Below, one piece after another: positions 37,121-49,613 of a stretch of DNA of 64,000 nt. The stretch spans positions 1,674,001-1,738,000 of the forward strand of contig JAQQWL010000005.1 of assembly GCA_038363925.1 (NCBI GenBank), in the 5' to 3' direction. Below the pieces are notes generated by a model, which did not search any database, was not told the DNA's origin, and saw only the letters and a program-made list of their open reading frames with translations. Origin of the DNA: Apiospora phragmitis (lineage: Eukaryota; Ascomycota; Sordariomycetes; Amphisphaeriales; Apiosporaceae). Within the stretch, counting starts at the first letter, position 1. Every line of letters begins with the position of its first letter. A program made the translations under genes and the position numbers.

Positions 37121-37653
37121 ATGTCTACCGCTGAGCTGGCTTCGTCCTACGCGGCGCTCATCCTCGCCGATGAGGACGTCCCCGTCACTGTAAGCCCGAA
37201 ATCCACCCACCAAATTGCGCCCAAAGGAAACAAAAAACCGATATGCCTACGAGAACTGGTAGCGAGGACTGAGCGACTGACATTGCATTATTTCTACAGG
37301 CCGACAAGCTGCAGACCTTGATCAAGGCTGCCAACGTCGTCGATATTGAGCCCATCTGGACCTCTCTGTTCGCCAAGGTACGAGCCACAACCCCCCACTG
37401 CGAATAAATGCGAATTGGACGATTGTGGACTGGGGATTTTATGATGCTAACCTCTGGCGCTCTACAGGCTCTTGAGGGCAAGGACATCAAGGAGATCCTC
37501 TCTGCCATCGGCTCCGGTGGTGGTGCCGCTGCTGGCCCCGCTGCTGGTGGCGCTGCCGCTGACGGTGGTGCCGCTGAGGAGGCCAAGGCTGAGGAGAAGG
37601 AGGAGGAGAAGGAGGAGTCCGACGAGGATATGGGCTTCGGTCTCTTCGATTAA
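37121..37653 (+). CDS. rpp1: 60S acidic ribosomal protein P1
   Basis: The model is join(37121-37189, 37300-37377, 37468-37653), 110 residues, with no frameshift. It starts [20 protein letters not shown], followed by the helical dimerisation domain (residues 1-60), an Ala/Gly-rich hinge (about 70-90) and the acidic tail ending [11 protein letters not shown]. This C-terminus binds elongation factors and is shared by all eukaryotic stalk proteins. P1 pairs with P2 on uL10 at the GTPase centre of the large subunit. The N-terminus identifies P1, because P2 normally begins MKYLAAYLLL. The third-codon composition is GC-rich as expected for a highly expressed gene. Confidence 0.97.
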
Positions 37654-38386
37654 GCGGTTTCTTGACGATGAACTTTCCGTTTACCACGATCACGACGAAA
37701 AGAACGACCACCTCCTCTTCCCTTTGTGACTTCATTCATCATGCATGGTTCTGGGGTTTTCACTTATAACACACCTCCTTCGGTGTGCGGCGTGAAGGGA
37801 AGGCAATGGGCACGATATCCGGACGCTTGCCCCAGGCGATAAGACAAAAGTTGGCTCTTCGCATAGATCTAATCTGATGATGGCCTTCGGGGAGAAATGA
37901 CAAACAAATCTGTAATGCTCGCTGTCTGCCAACCCCTGTGAGATGTGACTTCCATCGCTCCCCTGGAATTCTGGTATGATGATGGTATGACATTTCACTT
38001 TTCGATCCATCCGAGTACTGCTGGGTCCCCACTACCATCGAGGCTGTTAGTAATGACACAAGGTTAACATGTAAGCTGGATAACTAAAGAGCTGATGTCT
38101 GCCTGGGGACATGCTGTTTGTAGACCACACTTTCCAAGCTGCCAAATATGATATTGGACTGCTACCTTGCACATGCAATAAGTTAGATGGCTTGGCATTT
38201 GGTATCTCTCGCGTGTATGAGATGGGATACGTAGCTTTCACGTGAAGAGCCGCCTACCTGACTACATACCAAATGCCCTTTCTTAGAGTAACTTATCCGC
38301 CTTTAAGAGCCAAACGCCATTCCCAATGTACTCGTTATCGTCATTGCCACCCCAGTCAGTCATCCATTGTCCGATCTGACCGGGCT
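37654..38386. other. 0.7-kb convergent intergenic region
   Basis: It carries the 3' ends of the P1 (+) and UBX (-) genes. No other feature is supported. Confidence 0.5.
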
Positions 38387-39554
38387 TTACTGGACAATCA
38401 GAGCCGCACTCGGGACGAGCCCGGCCTCCTTCAACGTCTTGCCAAAGTCGATGCCCTCGAATGTCTTGCGGGGGAAGGTCATGACGAACTTGGTGACCGT
38501 GGCGTCGTTCTCCGTCTGCAGCATCTGGGCGACCTCGAACAATGTCGTCTCGGCCGGCAGCGTCTTCATGACGTTGCCGCTGGGAAGCTGGAGCCGCAGC
38601 CGTGCCTCGTTGTGCGTGGCGGCGGGACGAGAGGGAGCAGGTGCCGCCGCCGGAGCAGGTGCGGCGGCAGCAGCGGGTGCACGGCCCTCGCGGGCGGCCT
38701 TGGCCTCCTCGGCCTTGCGGCGGCGCTCCTCCTTGTCGGCCTCGATCTTGGCCTTGATGCGCTTCTTGGCCTCGATGTCGGCGAGCTTCTCCTGGCGCTT
38801 CTTGGCTGCCTCCTTGATCTGCTCCTTGCGTGCAATCTCCTCCTTTAGATCTTGCGTCTCCTTGGTGGCCTTCATGCGGATTGCCTGTGTGATGATGTGA
38901 GCTTCATGAAAGTGGTGTAAATTCGATGATAGGGAAATCAATAATAGTAAGCAAGAAGCTTACTTCGTTGCGCTTTTGCTCCTCCTTGTCAACGAGGGCT
39001 TGTTTTGCGCGCTTCTCTGCGAGCGCTGCGCGCATATCCTGCAGCCGCTGGGCTCTCTCCTCCTCTGTCAAGGGGGCAAGTTCCTCAGTTGATTCGGCAA
39101 AGTCATCGTGACCACTATATACGAGGGAGTCAGCGATGATGAGCGTCATATATGGCGATACTCTTGGGCCCGAAGGCAAGCCAGCGAGTGAGTTAACGTA
39201 CGTCTTTTCGGCGTGAAAGCCGGCCAGCTCTTGGGTTCTGAACTTCTTGCCGCAGTCGTTGCAGACTATGGACTGGGCGACCTGACCGTCACCAAGGGCC
39301 TCGGCGTTCACGGAGGGGCCAGCTGCATCCTCGGCTTGAAGCTCGTCGAGCGGGGTGTCTTGGTTCTTCTCCAGCCAGTTGATAGCTCCTTCCACTATCG
39401 AAGCAATCCAGTCAGTAAATACCGCCCATCCTTCTCAAGTGCGTGTATGTATATCGCGGTTGGTTCTCTTACGGCCTCCTGTTCGCTTCACGGCCAATTC
39501 GGCACGTGATTTGTCAAAGCCCATCTCCAATAGTGTATCCAGATCCGACGACAT
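38387..39554 (-). CDS. UBA/UBX-domain protein (UBXN1/SAKS1-like)
   Basis: The model is complement of join(38387-38884, 38964-39114, 39202-39394, 39473-39554), 307 residues with no frameshift. An N-terminal UBA domain (about 1-45: LDTLLEMGFDKSRAELAVKRTGG) binds ubiquitin. A C2H2-like zinc finger (CNDCGKKFRTQELAGFHAEKT, about 75-100; quoted here as its Cys, Cys, His frame) follows. A highly charged Lys/Glu coiled coil spans about 125-215, an Ala/Pro linker follows, and the C-terminal UBX domain (about 225-307, LRLQLPSGNVMKTLPAETT) normally docks on Cdc48/p97. This order matches UBXN1/SAKS1-type cofactors that link ubiquitylated substrates to Cdc48. The terminus is SAALIVQ. Confidence 0.92.
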
Positions 39555-40928
39555 GGCGGGCGATCCTGATGACTCTCACTAGGTGAAATGTGCTTGGTAT
39601 GTAAATGGCGGATTTGAAACTGAAACCAGTGGGAGATCTAGTTTTATCGGACGCTTTCAAAAATCAAGTAGTTGTTGAATGCACCAGAAATCTAAGGATT
39701 GCTGAGGCGATTCACAGGCTTTGGTAGGTTGCTTTCAGGGCACCAAGGAACGTCATCAACAGAGTTGCCTCCAACGGACGTCTGTGGAGTTTCATGGGTT
39801 GATGGGCTAACTACTACACGGAAGTTGAATGGGCCGTGCAGGTGTCACTATGTAGCCTGAGGGTACTTTTTGTACCTTACCGGGCTGCGGGCTCACTTAC
39901 ATCAAAATTGACTGGAGCTGTCAAATGAAATAAAGACGAGCGACCATAATAATGGCCACATGTCGGAACGTCGTTTGCACAGCACTGAGTGGCTTGCTTC
40001 CCGACGCCTACGTACGCTATGATGATATGTATGATGTATGTGCTCTATTTCAAACACCACTTGAGAACTTGCAGCTGTTGCGCTTCAAATTAATGCCTGA
40101 TCAGCTTGGCTGATATAATAACCTACCTTACACATCTTCAGCGCACTGTGCTTCTGGGTCTTGTCTTGGGGGGTTGTCGGTGATGAAATGATGCGAGGGG
40201 CGCGGCCTGCCGGGATCCTCCACGGGCACCCCAATTGGTCGTGGTAAAGACACGCTTGCACCAAAAGCCACCAAGTCGGGGCCCCCTTTGGGTGCTTGGG
40301 TCTATGGGAGGCCCTAGGAGGATTGGGAGGAGGGCCCTGGCCGGGTCCAATCCCAAATAAGGTACCCTAAAAGGATGGAATTAGACCAGATTTCCAGTCT
40401 AACAACCCGACGGGACCAAGAAGGAGAGATAGGGTAGACAGACACTCGTGCTATGTCGTAACAAACTTGGCTGGCCAACTTCTTTTTCCTCCCATTTCTA
40501 ACCTACTACCTACACGCAAGAGGAAAGGGGAATTACTTATCCATTGCCCAACTGACTGTGAATTCGCAGTCCTTCATCTTGCGCCTTCATTGAATCCGTT
40601 CATAATCGTCACAAGACCCGATCGTATCTACTTTAATAATCACCCTCTACGTCCCTGTGGCTTCCCGCCAACCCCAACCACTTGGAACCAACGCAACCTG
40701 CAACCTCGTTGTCTGCTGCTTTCACAATCGAACCAGACAGCTGACAAAAACGCAATTCTGCACCATCCCGAGCCTGCGACACCAATAAACCTTAGCGATT
40801 ACCTGCGCAACTGCACTTACCGGCTATCTGGCTTCTTCAACTGCCGTCGGGTCGATATATACCCCAAATCGCGAAATTTGACATCTGTTCGCTTTGAACG
40901 ACTCCTCGCTTCTCCCAAACAGCCCACC
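39555..40928. other. 1.4-kb divergent intergenic region
   Basis: It separates the UBX gene (-) from the VAP gene (+). 40440-40928 is C/A-rich and pyrimidine-tracted, typical of a long 5' leader. One long open stretch here (40467-41057) runs across the VAP exon 1/intron in another frame and is not a gene. Confidence 0.5.
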
Positions 40929-42157
40929 ATGTCTGTCGAAATCGATCCCCAGGAGCTCGGCTTCCACCGTACGTCATCTAACATCTGCTGTGCCGAACAA
41001 TCTGCCATCCACCACAGATATCGAGCACGCGACACAAATCTGTGGCTAACAATATGACATAGGCCCCTTCACTGTGGAGGTGTCGGAAGTACTAAAGATT
41101 AGAAACCCAAACACCACGCCTGTTGCTTTCAAGGTACGTTGCGACATCGCGTGACCCCGGTGGCCCGCTCACGCTGAACTATACGTGCTGACAAATCCAT
41201 ATCGCAGGTCAAGACTACTGCCCCTAAACAGTACGACTCGATCCACCGCCCCCCTATAATTGTGGCCGCCGTGCCCGTTGCTGACCAATTCTACCACTAG
41301 ATATTGCGTGCGACCGAACTCCGGACGTGTCGAGCCCGGCAAGGAGGTTGAAGTCCAAGGTACGAAAGCCTTCAACCTGTCTTACAAGTGATACCAGACA
41401 GCAGCTAACTGGCCTTAAGTTATCTTGCAGGCAATGAAGCAGGAGCCTCCCCTGGACACCAGATGCCGAGACAAGTTCCTGGTTCAGTCTGTCCCGATTA
41501 CCGGCGACAAGGAGTTCAGTAACTTGACAGCCATCGTAAGTTGTGGCATTGGAGGCGAGACCAAGGAACCGACTGACTGATGACATGTGATAGTGGGATT
41601 CGATCGACAAGTCGCAAGTCATCGAGAAGAAGATTCGTGTGGTCTTTTTGTCTCCCCGTGGTACAGCAGGTGCTGGCCCTTCCCAGCTGGAGACGCCTAA
41701 GCGCGAATCTACATCCAACGGAGTTTGTTCCCCTGAATACCCCTTTGCTACAACATGTCTAGCTAACGAGAGGGTACTCGTAGTACGAGGCTACTCCTGA
41801 AATTGCGCCCCCGGCCTACTCCTCGCCTAGCGACTACCGTCAAGACGACAAGTCCGAGGATTTCAAGAACGACGAGGGCAGTCCTTCGGTGCTCGCTAAT
41901 GCCGCCGCTGCTGCATCGACTGCTGCTAGCGTTACTTACGAGGAGCTGAAGGTACAGCTGGAAAAGGCGCAACAAACCATCTCCCAGCTTAAGCAAGATC
42001 AGGGCGGTCTTCGACAGCGCAAGGCTGGCCTGGGGAGGAGAAGTCGGCCCCTGCGCAGCTTGGCCAGCAAGTGAGGCAAGGTACTGAGGGCGTCCCGATC
42101 CAGATGACTGCCATCCTTTGCCTTCTTAGCTTCCTGCTCGCCTACCTGTTCTTCTAG
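40929..42157 (+). CDS. scs2: VAMP-associated protein (VAP/Scs2), ER tail-anchored (one frameshift)
   Basis: The model has seven exons: 40929-40968, 41063-41133, 41208-41230, 41301-41359, 41420-41535, 41594-41722 and 41784-42157, about 270 residues. The N-terminal MSP domain (1-130) contains LGFHRPFTVEV, IRNPNTTPVAFKVKTTAP, YCVRPNSGRVEPG and DKFLVQSVPI, which form the FFAT-binding surface. A Pro/Ser-rich linker, a short coiled coil (YEELKVQLEKAQQTISQLKQ) and a C-terminal membrane anchor (MTAILCLLSFLLAYLFF) follow. VAPs tether the ER to other membranes and regulate lipid transfer. The frame breaks in the G run 42032-42035, one G short; restoring it joins the coiled coil to the tail anchor. Without the correction the protein would lose its anchor. 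The donor after GGA at 41723 is GTTTGT, unusual but in frame. Confidence 0.9.
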
Positions 42158-43116
42158 ATCAGTCAAGTATGGTGCAGCATGACATGCAGGTTGTAAGAGA
42201 AGAGGCTTAGGCCAAGGCGCCAGATAGAATGAGGAGCGCTCGGTCTCGTACTCGGTGAAAAACATAGGCTGTTATCGGCAGGATCACCCGAGGACGACAG
42301 TCGCAGGATGGATATCCAATTGTGAGATAGAAGGAACGGGGGACTGGTGGGCCAGACTGGAGTTATGGGGAGTGAGTGAGTTGATGTGGAGCCTTCGGAA
42401 TGCGTAAGCCCATGCACCTTGATTTCGAGGATGTGTTTGACTTTGGACATTCCTACGGCCCAATAGGACTCGATTTGAAGCATTGCTCCTCGTTGCCCCC
42501 TTCTTGCTGCTGCTGCTGCTGCGACTTATGGTCCTCTTGCGGAACCCCCTCGGTGCAATGAGTTAGCATTCATGTAACTATAGCTTTGTGTTTGTTTTTT
42601 TCGGCAGTATAAGAATATGATCCAAACATTACGAGCGGTACTCAGGCACACACAACGTTTGTAATCATGTAACCGAACATTACGTATATATGATGATATT
42701 TTCTGTGTTTACAAGGGATGTTGCATTAGCATTTCTCGTCTTCCATTTTCTTTCTGGTATAGTCCGAAACTCCTTCTAAATCATGATCTGTTAGACTTTT
42801 GGTAGGGTGACCTATATCTATATCCCAGTAGTTTTTGTATCTACAGACCCAGTGCCATATGCTGGCAACCAAGGTTTAGTTGTCGTTTGGCGAAACAACA
42901 GCTCCAGAATGATAGCCCGCCCACCACAGATGTTATTCTGATAGGGGCGGGCAAGACAGCTTCCTCTCTCATCTCATCTAGGTCGAGGACGATAGCATCT
43001 TACTCTTTTCGTTCTTTTTCTTTTGCGTGTAAACAAAACCTACATAACACTAGTTAGTCCCTGGCCCCTTGGCCTCCCTATCTCTCTCCTGTAAACAACG
43101 ACGAATTTTTGATTCT
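42158..43116. other. 0.96-kb convergent intergenic region
   Basis: It contains the 3' ends of the VAP (+) and desaturase (-) genes. A CTG-type triplet run at 42508-42522 is short. No gene is supported. Confidence 0.5.
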
Positions 43117-44291
43117 TTACGGCTCCATCTCATTATCCTTCCAATCGTCCGTCTTCTTGGTCCCGTGGACGCCGACGAGGCGGCCGCCCTCCTTGCGCTT
43201 GACGCGGCAGCGTATGCCGACGTTCTCGTCAAAGATGAACTGCCAGAGCACGTAGGACCAGGAGCGGTGCTGGGGCAGGTCGGCGTAGAACTCGCGCGCG
43301 AGGGCGTGGAGCTTGGGCAGGCGGGTCCAGGGCACGGCGGGGAAGTCGTGGTGCTCGTTGTGGAGGCCGACGTTGTAGGTGAAGAAGTTGCCGATGCCGT
43401 AGTAGCTGAAAGTCTCGGGGATCGGCAGGTGGTTGGTGGGGTCCTGCTGGGTCGGGGTTATGGTGCTGTAGACGTAGTGCTCGGCGATGAAGTGGCCGGC
43501 GAGCGGGTGCAGGGACCCGGCCAGGAAGCTCGAGAGCAGGAAGTAGAGCAGGGAGTAGCCGCCCATGGTCGAGTAGATGATGAGATCGAAGGTCACCTGC
43601 ACGAGCACGTTCAAGCCCGTCACCCAGGTGAAGGGCACGGCGTAGACGGTCATGGGGCGGACGGCGTAGAAGAAGATCTGGAAGGTGCAGAAGAAGGCCT
43701 TGCCGAGGATGGAGTCGAGGAACATGGCCTCGAGGGCGGTCGGCAGGTCCGTGTCGAGGCCGTCGACGCCGAGCGACTTGTGGTGCGTCAGGTGGTAGGG
43801 CCGGAACGAGGCCGAGTAGGGGATGCCGATGGGCAGGTTCGCCACCATGGCCAGCAGGCGGTTCGCCGTCGCGTTGCGGAAGGCCAGGTTGTGGCTGATC
43901 TCGTGGATGGCCAGGAACAGGTTCTGGTTGGCCGTCGCGCCCACGACGTACGCGAGCGCCCAGAAGGGCAGCGAGAAGAACGGCTTGTTGCGCAGCAGGT
44001 AGGCGCAGTAGACCTGCAGCGTCACCACGCCCAGCACCACCCACTTGGTGAGGGGCTCCGGCCCGCACAGCTTCGTCACCTCCGGGTGCGCCTTGATGAT
44101 GGCCAGGCGCCGGGTCCGGTGCGGCTCTTCGGTGTAGGTCCAGAAGAAGTCGCGGTACTCCTTGTTCTCGATCGGGGGATGTCGGGCGTGACGGGCGCAT
44201 CTTTGCCATTGAGCTTCAGCACCGGCTCGGCGGTCGGGCCTCTGGCTGTTGAGGCTGCCGTCACGGTCGACGAGGACGAAGGAGGCGCCAT
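43117..44291 (-). CDS. Sphingolipid delta-4 desaturase (one frameshift)
   Basis: The gene is a single exon, 391 residues after one correction. An N-terminal Lipid_DES-type segment (EYRDFFWTYTEEPHRTRR) precedes a membrane fatty-acid desaturase domain. Three histidine boxes coordinate the di-iron centre: HEISHN (about residue 130), HLTHH (about 167) and HNEHHDFP (about 311). These identify the DES1/DEGS family, which puts the 4,5-trans double bond into dihydroceramide in the ER, a step toward fungal glucosylceramides. The frame breaks in the run 44174-44178 (five G on +, six needed), just after VTPDIP. The C-terminus is hydrophilic and ends DDWKDNEMEP. A long antisense open frame across this gene is a codon-bias shadow. 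Confidence 0.92.
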
Positions 44292-45640
44292 TGTTGGACG
44301 ACAGTGGGAGGGGCGAGGTTTACAGGTTCTTCGCGACGCTCAGGTCGTTGATTGGTTGGGCAACAAACTTATTTACTCATTAGGGAAAGACGACACAAAC
44401 AGTGAGTGAAAAGAATGAAGAGTGTTGTTGGTTGGGAAAAACTCTGGTATCACCCGAAACGAATTGTGAATTTTTATCAATCTGAGGGCCCTGTAAATAG
44501 TCTTGATCCTAGGAAACGAAGGAGGGGGAATAGAATTATCAGCGGCGAGTGGCGACAATCTGATCAGATTCATGGTCGGGCCATGTTTCCAATTCAATGC
44601 CTTTCGATTTGGCAGAATGTGGAGTGCGTGTCGTGTCTTGGCCGTTAATCCTTTTCGTCTACCTGTTGCTAGCATGCTGAGCAGTAGGCCAGAGAGTCCC
44701 AATTGAGCGGTCTGGAACCCGTCCTCCAGCCATCCCTACCTTCCCCCTCCCTATCGTTATCCTTATCGTCCATCCTACCCCAGTGGAAACTAAGGGTCCT
44801 ACTCCACGCTATTTCCTCCTGTTCCTGAATTAACGTCTGGAGTATGTAAGCATACTTTTTGCATAGCAGACAGAGCCCAGTAGCCCAGCTTGTTTTGTTT
44901 GGAAGGTGTAAGCAACTGGTGCCAATTGACTGAGGAAATGATGATTGATATACATCAATGATGCATGCCATGGAACGTTGTATATATGCCTATATTCAGT
45001 CCTTCGATTCAGTGTGCTCCCAGACCAGCTTTGTTGTTGACGCTGTTCGTGTAGACTGTTCCGCTTGGTAAACCTACCTCGTTCCGCTCATGTTCTTATG
45101 TATCATTATTCGCCGAAGAAGACGATAATCGGAACTCCGGTCACGCCCACTGGTTATAGATACGCGTTATGGGGATCGCGGAGCGAAGGTACACCATGAG
45201 GATTCTCGTAATGGGACAGTGTTGTGTTAATACGGGGCTGAAGAGGGCGTGTGAATGGTAATACGACTAAGCCTCGCATTCGGTTGCTGACTCTACTTCG
45301 TCTTTGCCTCTGCTGGCTATGGCGATGTCCAGGTAGGAAGTCGGAAGGGCACTTCGGGTCAGTATCTCCCAATATTACACCAAGAAAACATATAACCCTG
45401 CTGCTGCGTGGTGCACTCAATCTACTGCATGCTGGCACTTGGCGGGACAGGACATGCCCCGGGTGGTGTGAAACTGAGTCAAAAGCGCTTCTACGCTTTA
45501 ATGGCCGATATCCAGGTGGGCTCCGAAGCCTTGAAGAGGCCGCCGAGCTCTTGTTTGTTTATCGTGTTCTCCGGAGAATTATCATAACCGGCAAAAATAA
45601 GCAAGTTCGTCAGCTCTTGTATTCCTAGAGCATTGAAACT

Positions 45641-45664
45641 CAGTGTGGAATCCAGTGTGGAATC
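45641..45664. repeat. 12-bp perfect tandem duplication
   Basis: CAGTGTGGAATC occurs twice in direct succession. It is a short local duplication in non-coding DNA. Confidence 0.7.
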
Positions 45665-47286
45665 TGATACTCTGAGGCGGGCAATCCATCTTACTGCCGG
45701 AGCACGTCCTCCACTTAGATGCAGTGCATGCTGTCGGAGGCAACCAAGTAGATGACTGGAATCACAGCTACTTGATACGTGAGGTCAGAGCACGGAAGGG
45801 TTGCCATGTTGCATGCCGGAGGCTGCGCGTCCACGATGACTGCGAATCCCATCTTGTCCCCCAGCCGTTTTGCATGAAGGTGGTGTGTCGCGTGACACCC
45901 GCACATTGGCTACTGCGCTCACTAAAACAAAACGCCAGCGGCAGTGAAAGCGAGACAACCAGATCAAAGTGCACGTATGCAACGCCAACTGTAGCAACTC
46001 GACAACCTCTCCAGTCACTTAGGACAACAACATGAAAAATGGCGAAGGGAAAAAAAGGGACCCATGAACGATCGTCATTACCTACTACGACCGTGGTGGG
46101 ACAGCAGCTCGGTTGGAAAGGTTCTCGAAGCTTTTCGGGAGGCAAGGGAGGGCTTGGAGGAGGAAACGTCCTTCAGGGGAAACATGGTCATTGTGCTACC
46201 GGAAGAACAACTTGGCTGCCGCGGTACGATAGATGCTAGGTAGAACACCGACGAGGCGCTGCGTGGCCCTGGCGGTCAAGGGCCACACAAGGTTTAGAGA
46301 TTGCTTTCCCTGTTCCCATTGTGGTTTTTTGTTGACTTGCACGGGGCACCTGACCGCCAAAACCAAAGAACAGCGAGGCATCGAATTTACAGGGCGGGTT
46401 GGCAATTACGAGGGCGCAATTGGAGCGTATTTGGGTGACGCATGCCCTCTTTTGGCAGTACTTGGGACTGCGTACTGTGCACTCCCCGGCCGAAATCCCA
46501 GGCGACCTCTGAAGCTATTGAGACTGCTTTACTGCATTCGGCCAGCAAAGCCAAGCTCAACGAATTGGCAACTCTGGCGGCGCGAAAACGCCCCAGAAGC
46601 CAGAACAGAGGATCGTTGATCCATACCCCACCCCACTGACTCCCAGTCGTCGTCAACCAGCTACCAGTGTTGCTCTCATTGGGAGTCCTCAGACGTTTCC
46701 TGAGACCGGCCCATCAATCGGTTATTCTTGCGCGTTTATCAATCCGCAAACAGAGGGGCAGATGTCACGATGATCGCATATCTTCATCCAGACACAGACT
46801 TGTAAAAATAGAAAACCCATTGCCGAAGTATCATGAGAGTGTAAGAAGAGGGGAGGGCGACTGTGATCGGGGGTCGGACACCGCCCTCCGGTGAATATCA
46901 CATACCCCAAGATGAGCGAGTGTCGAACATAGTGATAGTAGACTCGATACTGTACACTAGCAGCTACACGATATGTACCCCGACTTCAGTCCCCAAGCAC
47001 ACCTCGACTATTCCCGTACAGTGTGAAGGGTACTTCGTTCCCAGTTGCACAATGACTTAGGAAATGATACGAGCAGGGGTTGGTCTTGAAGCTTAATGGG
47101 AATACTAGATGCATTCCCTGCGGGGTCTAGGTGTAGCTATGCCTCTCACACCTCCAGAAGCTGCATAAGATGGCTCCATGATCGAATGGTGTGTCAACGG
47201 GACAGTGCTGGGATCTGCTGTTTTGGCGGGCATCATTAGGTTATGAAGACGGGAAGGGATAAGCATCCATTGCTCCATCTGCATGT

Positions 47287-47313
47287 ATCCATCCACCCAT
47301 CCATCCACCCATC
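47287..47313. repeat. CATC/CACC minisatellite
   Basis: Units of CATC interspersed with CACC run for about 27 bp. It is a simple repeat with no visible role. Confidence 0.6.
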
Positions 47314-47755
47314 TAACCTAGATAACCTTGGACCTGACTTTGGACCAGCGGGAATCCCGGCGTCGTCGGGTAATATTGTAGTAGGTATTAGTCGTCCAGA
47401 GAGGGTGCAAGTATGACTGAGCTATACCTACGACGTACTACTTATACTTCACACGCCTACCTCCCCATCCCCGGACCTCCGGACGCCCCAACACTCTTCA
47501 TCCATTCTACCTCTCCCAAGCTCTCTGACTTTCCCGCCTCCTCTCTCCCCAAAACCATTCTCTGTCTACCTTTAGCCCTCCTCCTTCCACCTCCCGTGCC
47601 GTGTCATTGGGACAAAAGGAAATAACCCAGATCATTGTCATTTCTCTCGGACTCGATAGCCGAAGAAGTCCCCTCGAGAGCACGCAAAGGCCCCGAGTTG
47701 TACCCCTAGAAATTATAAGCTACCTTACCTTATACACCGGCGCTTCTAACCGAAA

Positions 47756-48564
47756 ATGGCTGGTCCCCGCCTTACTGCCCCGGTCGCGCGACAGCTTGTC
47801 CGTTCAATCAGCACCACCCACGCTCAGGCTGTGCCCAAGTCGACGACATTAATCACATCATCCAAGACGACGGCGCCTTTGATGCGCAAATATGCAGAAC
47901 TGCTCAAGGAGAGGAATTTGGAGACGGATGTAAGTAGTCAAATGATCTCCCGGCTATGACCAAATCACTTTCCTTGGGTGCAAGTAATTGGTCAATCATG
48001 AGATGAAATGTCGTACTCGATATCAAGTATAAGTCGACTAACACGCATGCAACCCAACAGGGACGCAGTCGTGAATTCACCACCCGCTCCGCCAACCGGC
48101 CTCACCCGCCCCCCAAGCGCATGCGTCTGATGCAGACCTTGAACCCCAGCGCCTCTTATTCGCAGGCTGCTGCCTCCACGCAAGGCAATGTGGACGCCAC
48201 CTTCCTGCCCAGCTTCGACTTCATGGAGGCGTCCGCCGCTAACAGCAGCCTGCGCGTGCCCCTGCTGCCCGACAACTACTCGGCCACGCACGCCCCGGAG
48301 GCGGCCGACGCGCCGCTGGCCATGCCCGAGATCAGCATCGTCGCCGCGCACCCCGAGACCGTCTCGCCCTCGGCCCTGACCGAGGTCGAGGGCATGACCA
48401 TGGACGGCATCGAGCTCAAGTTCGCCCACGAGAACAGCGCCTCCTCGTCGGCCGAGTCGTCGTACTCGGAACAGGGCGAGGGCATGATCAAGGGTATCTG
48501 GAACGGTTTGCTGGACGACGTCTTCGGCGAGAGTAGTAAGCAGAAAAGCAAGCTCGCCGTCTAG
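47756..48564 (+). CDS. Fungal protein of unknown function, probable mitochondrial presequence
   Basis: The model is join(47756-47929, 48061-48564), 225 residues with no frameshift. The intron 47930-48060 has GTAAGT and ends AACAG. The N-terminus (MAGPRLTAPVARQLVRSIST) is basic and free of acidic residues, like a matrix-targeting presequence. The middle is disordered and rich in Ala/Ser. It contains ATFLPSFDFMEASAAN and SLRVPLLPDNYSATHAPEA, and a C-terminal segment GMIKGIWNGLLDDVFG that could form an amphipathic helix. I do not recognise the family. GC-rich third positions and a clean intron argue that it is a real gene. Confidence 0.75.
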
Positions 48565-49613
48565 GAGACGAAGAAGCTCTCGGATCTCAAGGCACGCATG
48601 AAGGTCGTAGCAAAGCTGCTATAGTTCGCATGGCCGTGGTGTGATGAGACATTACTTTTTTGAATTTGTACTAGCAGGTGTTTTTAAGGGCAATCTTGCA
48701 ACTGTTTCTTTTGGCTCTTGTCCATTATTGAGGATGGCAATTTGGGCAAAGCGGCTTCAGGGGCGAAGAGGGGATTTCCAAAGGCGAACAAAACCGAAAC
48801 TGAACTGGTGACCGCATTGGTTGTATGTGCTTTTAATCAGTCCTTTCGCTTTTTTTTCAAAACAACGCTACGGGTTGGTCGCTGGAGACCAATACTGACT
48901 GTGAAAGTCAACATGAGCAAACTGAATAGCTCCATTACGATATGAAATGATCACTCCACATCGCTATCTGTTTATGGGCATTGCAATTACTATAATCTAT
49001 ATTGATTATGTGTACGGTTTGATTGACTGTCGAGTTACTTACTTAGAATAACAGTCGGACATCCGTACTTTCTCTCATCGTATACCTCCGGAGGCTTTTC
49101 TTCTCTTTGGCGGCGTCCTATACTATGTGGCACGATCATTACATACATCATGCCACATCGCTCTGGGACGAGCAATACAAGGCATCCGGCTTCTTGCGAG
49201 CAGCAGTTGGCAGTCTGGCTGTTGGGATCAACCCCACGATGGCTCCAGCAAGTCTGCATCAAATGCCGTAATAGGTTGCTTCGCTTATGCGGGTTTGGCT
49301 GGAGAAGCCCACTATATCGAGCGAAACAGAATCTACGGAGTATCGGGTCAGTCATATCAACTACCCGCGGGGGCCTTATCCACACTCGATGTCATATAAC
49401 AGTAGTGACAAGGGAATAGTCCGTCCCTCGTCCCCAAATGGCTTAACTGATCTGTGGTTTGACGACATGGCTTCTGGTTATGTGATCTACGAGGGTTACG
49501 CGCGTCTGGATTATGTATGCTGCATGCTTCTTGGGCGGTAAAACGGAACTGTCTCTTTGTCGACGATGAACAATAAATCCTACTACTAACTCCTTCTTAC
49601 TTCTTACTAATGA
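48565..49613. other. 1-kb convergent intergenic region
   Basis: It lies between the unknown mitochondrial-type gene (+) and the SDR gene (-). No gene is supported; short frames at 49035-49540 show no family resemblance. Confidence 0.5.

Larger units (their letters stand above)
44292..47755. other. 3.5-kb gene-poor region
   Basis: No convincing gene is present. It holds the desaturase promoter side (44292-44700), a 12-bp direct repeat at 45641-45664, and a CATC-rich minisatellite at 47287-47313. The last 350 bp (47400-47755) is pyrimidine-rich and probably the leader of the next gene. Reading frames of 100-130 codons at 45250-46620 show no family resemblance. Confidence 0.5.

Noticed and set aside
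43069..44409. 446-codon open frame on the + strand
   Set aside because: It is antisense to the desaturase gene. GC-rich codon use leaves the opposite strand open. The translation is Val/Gly/Glu-rich and matches nothing.
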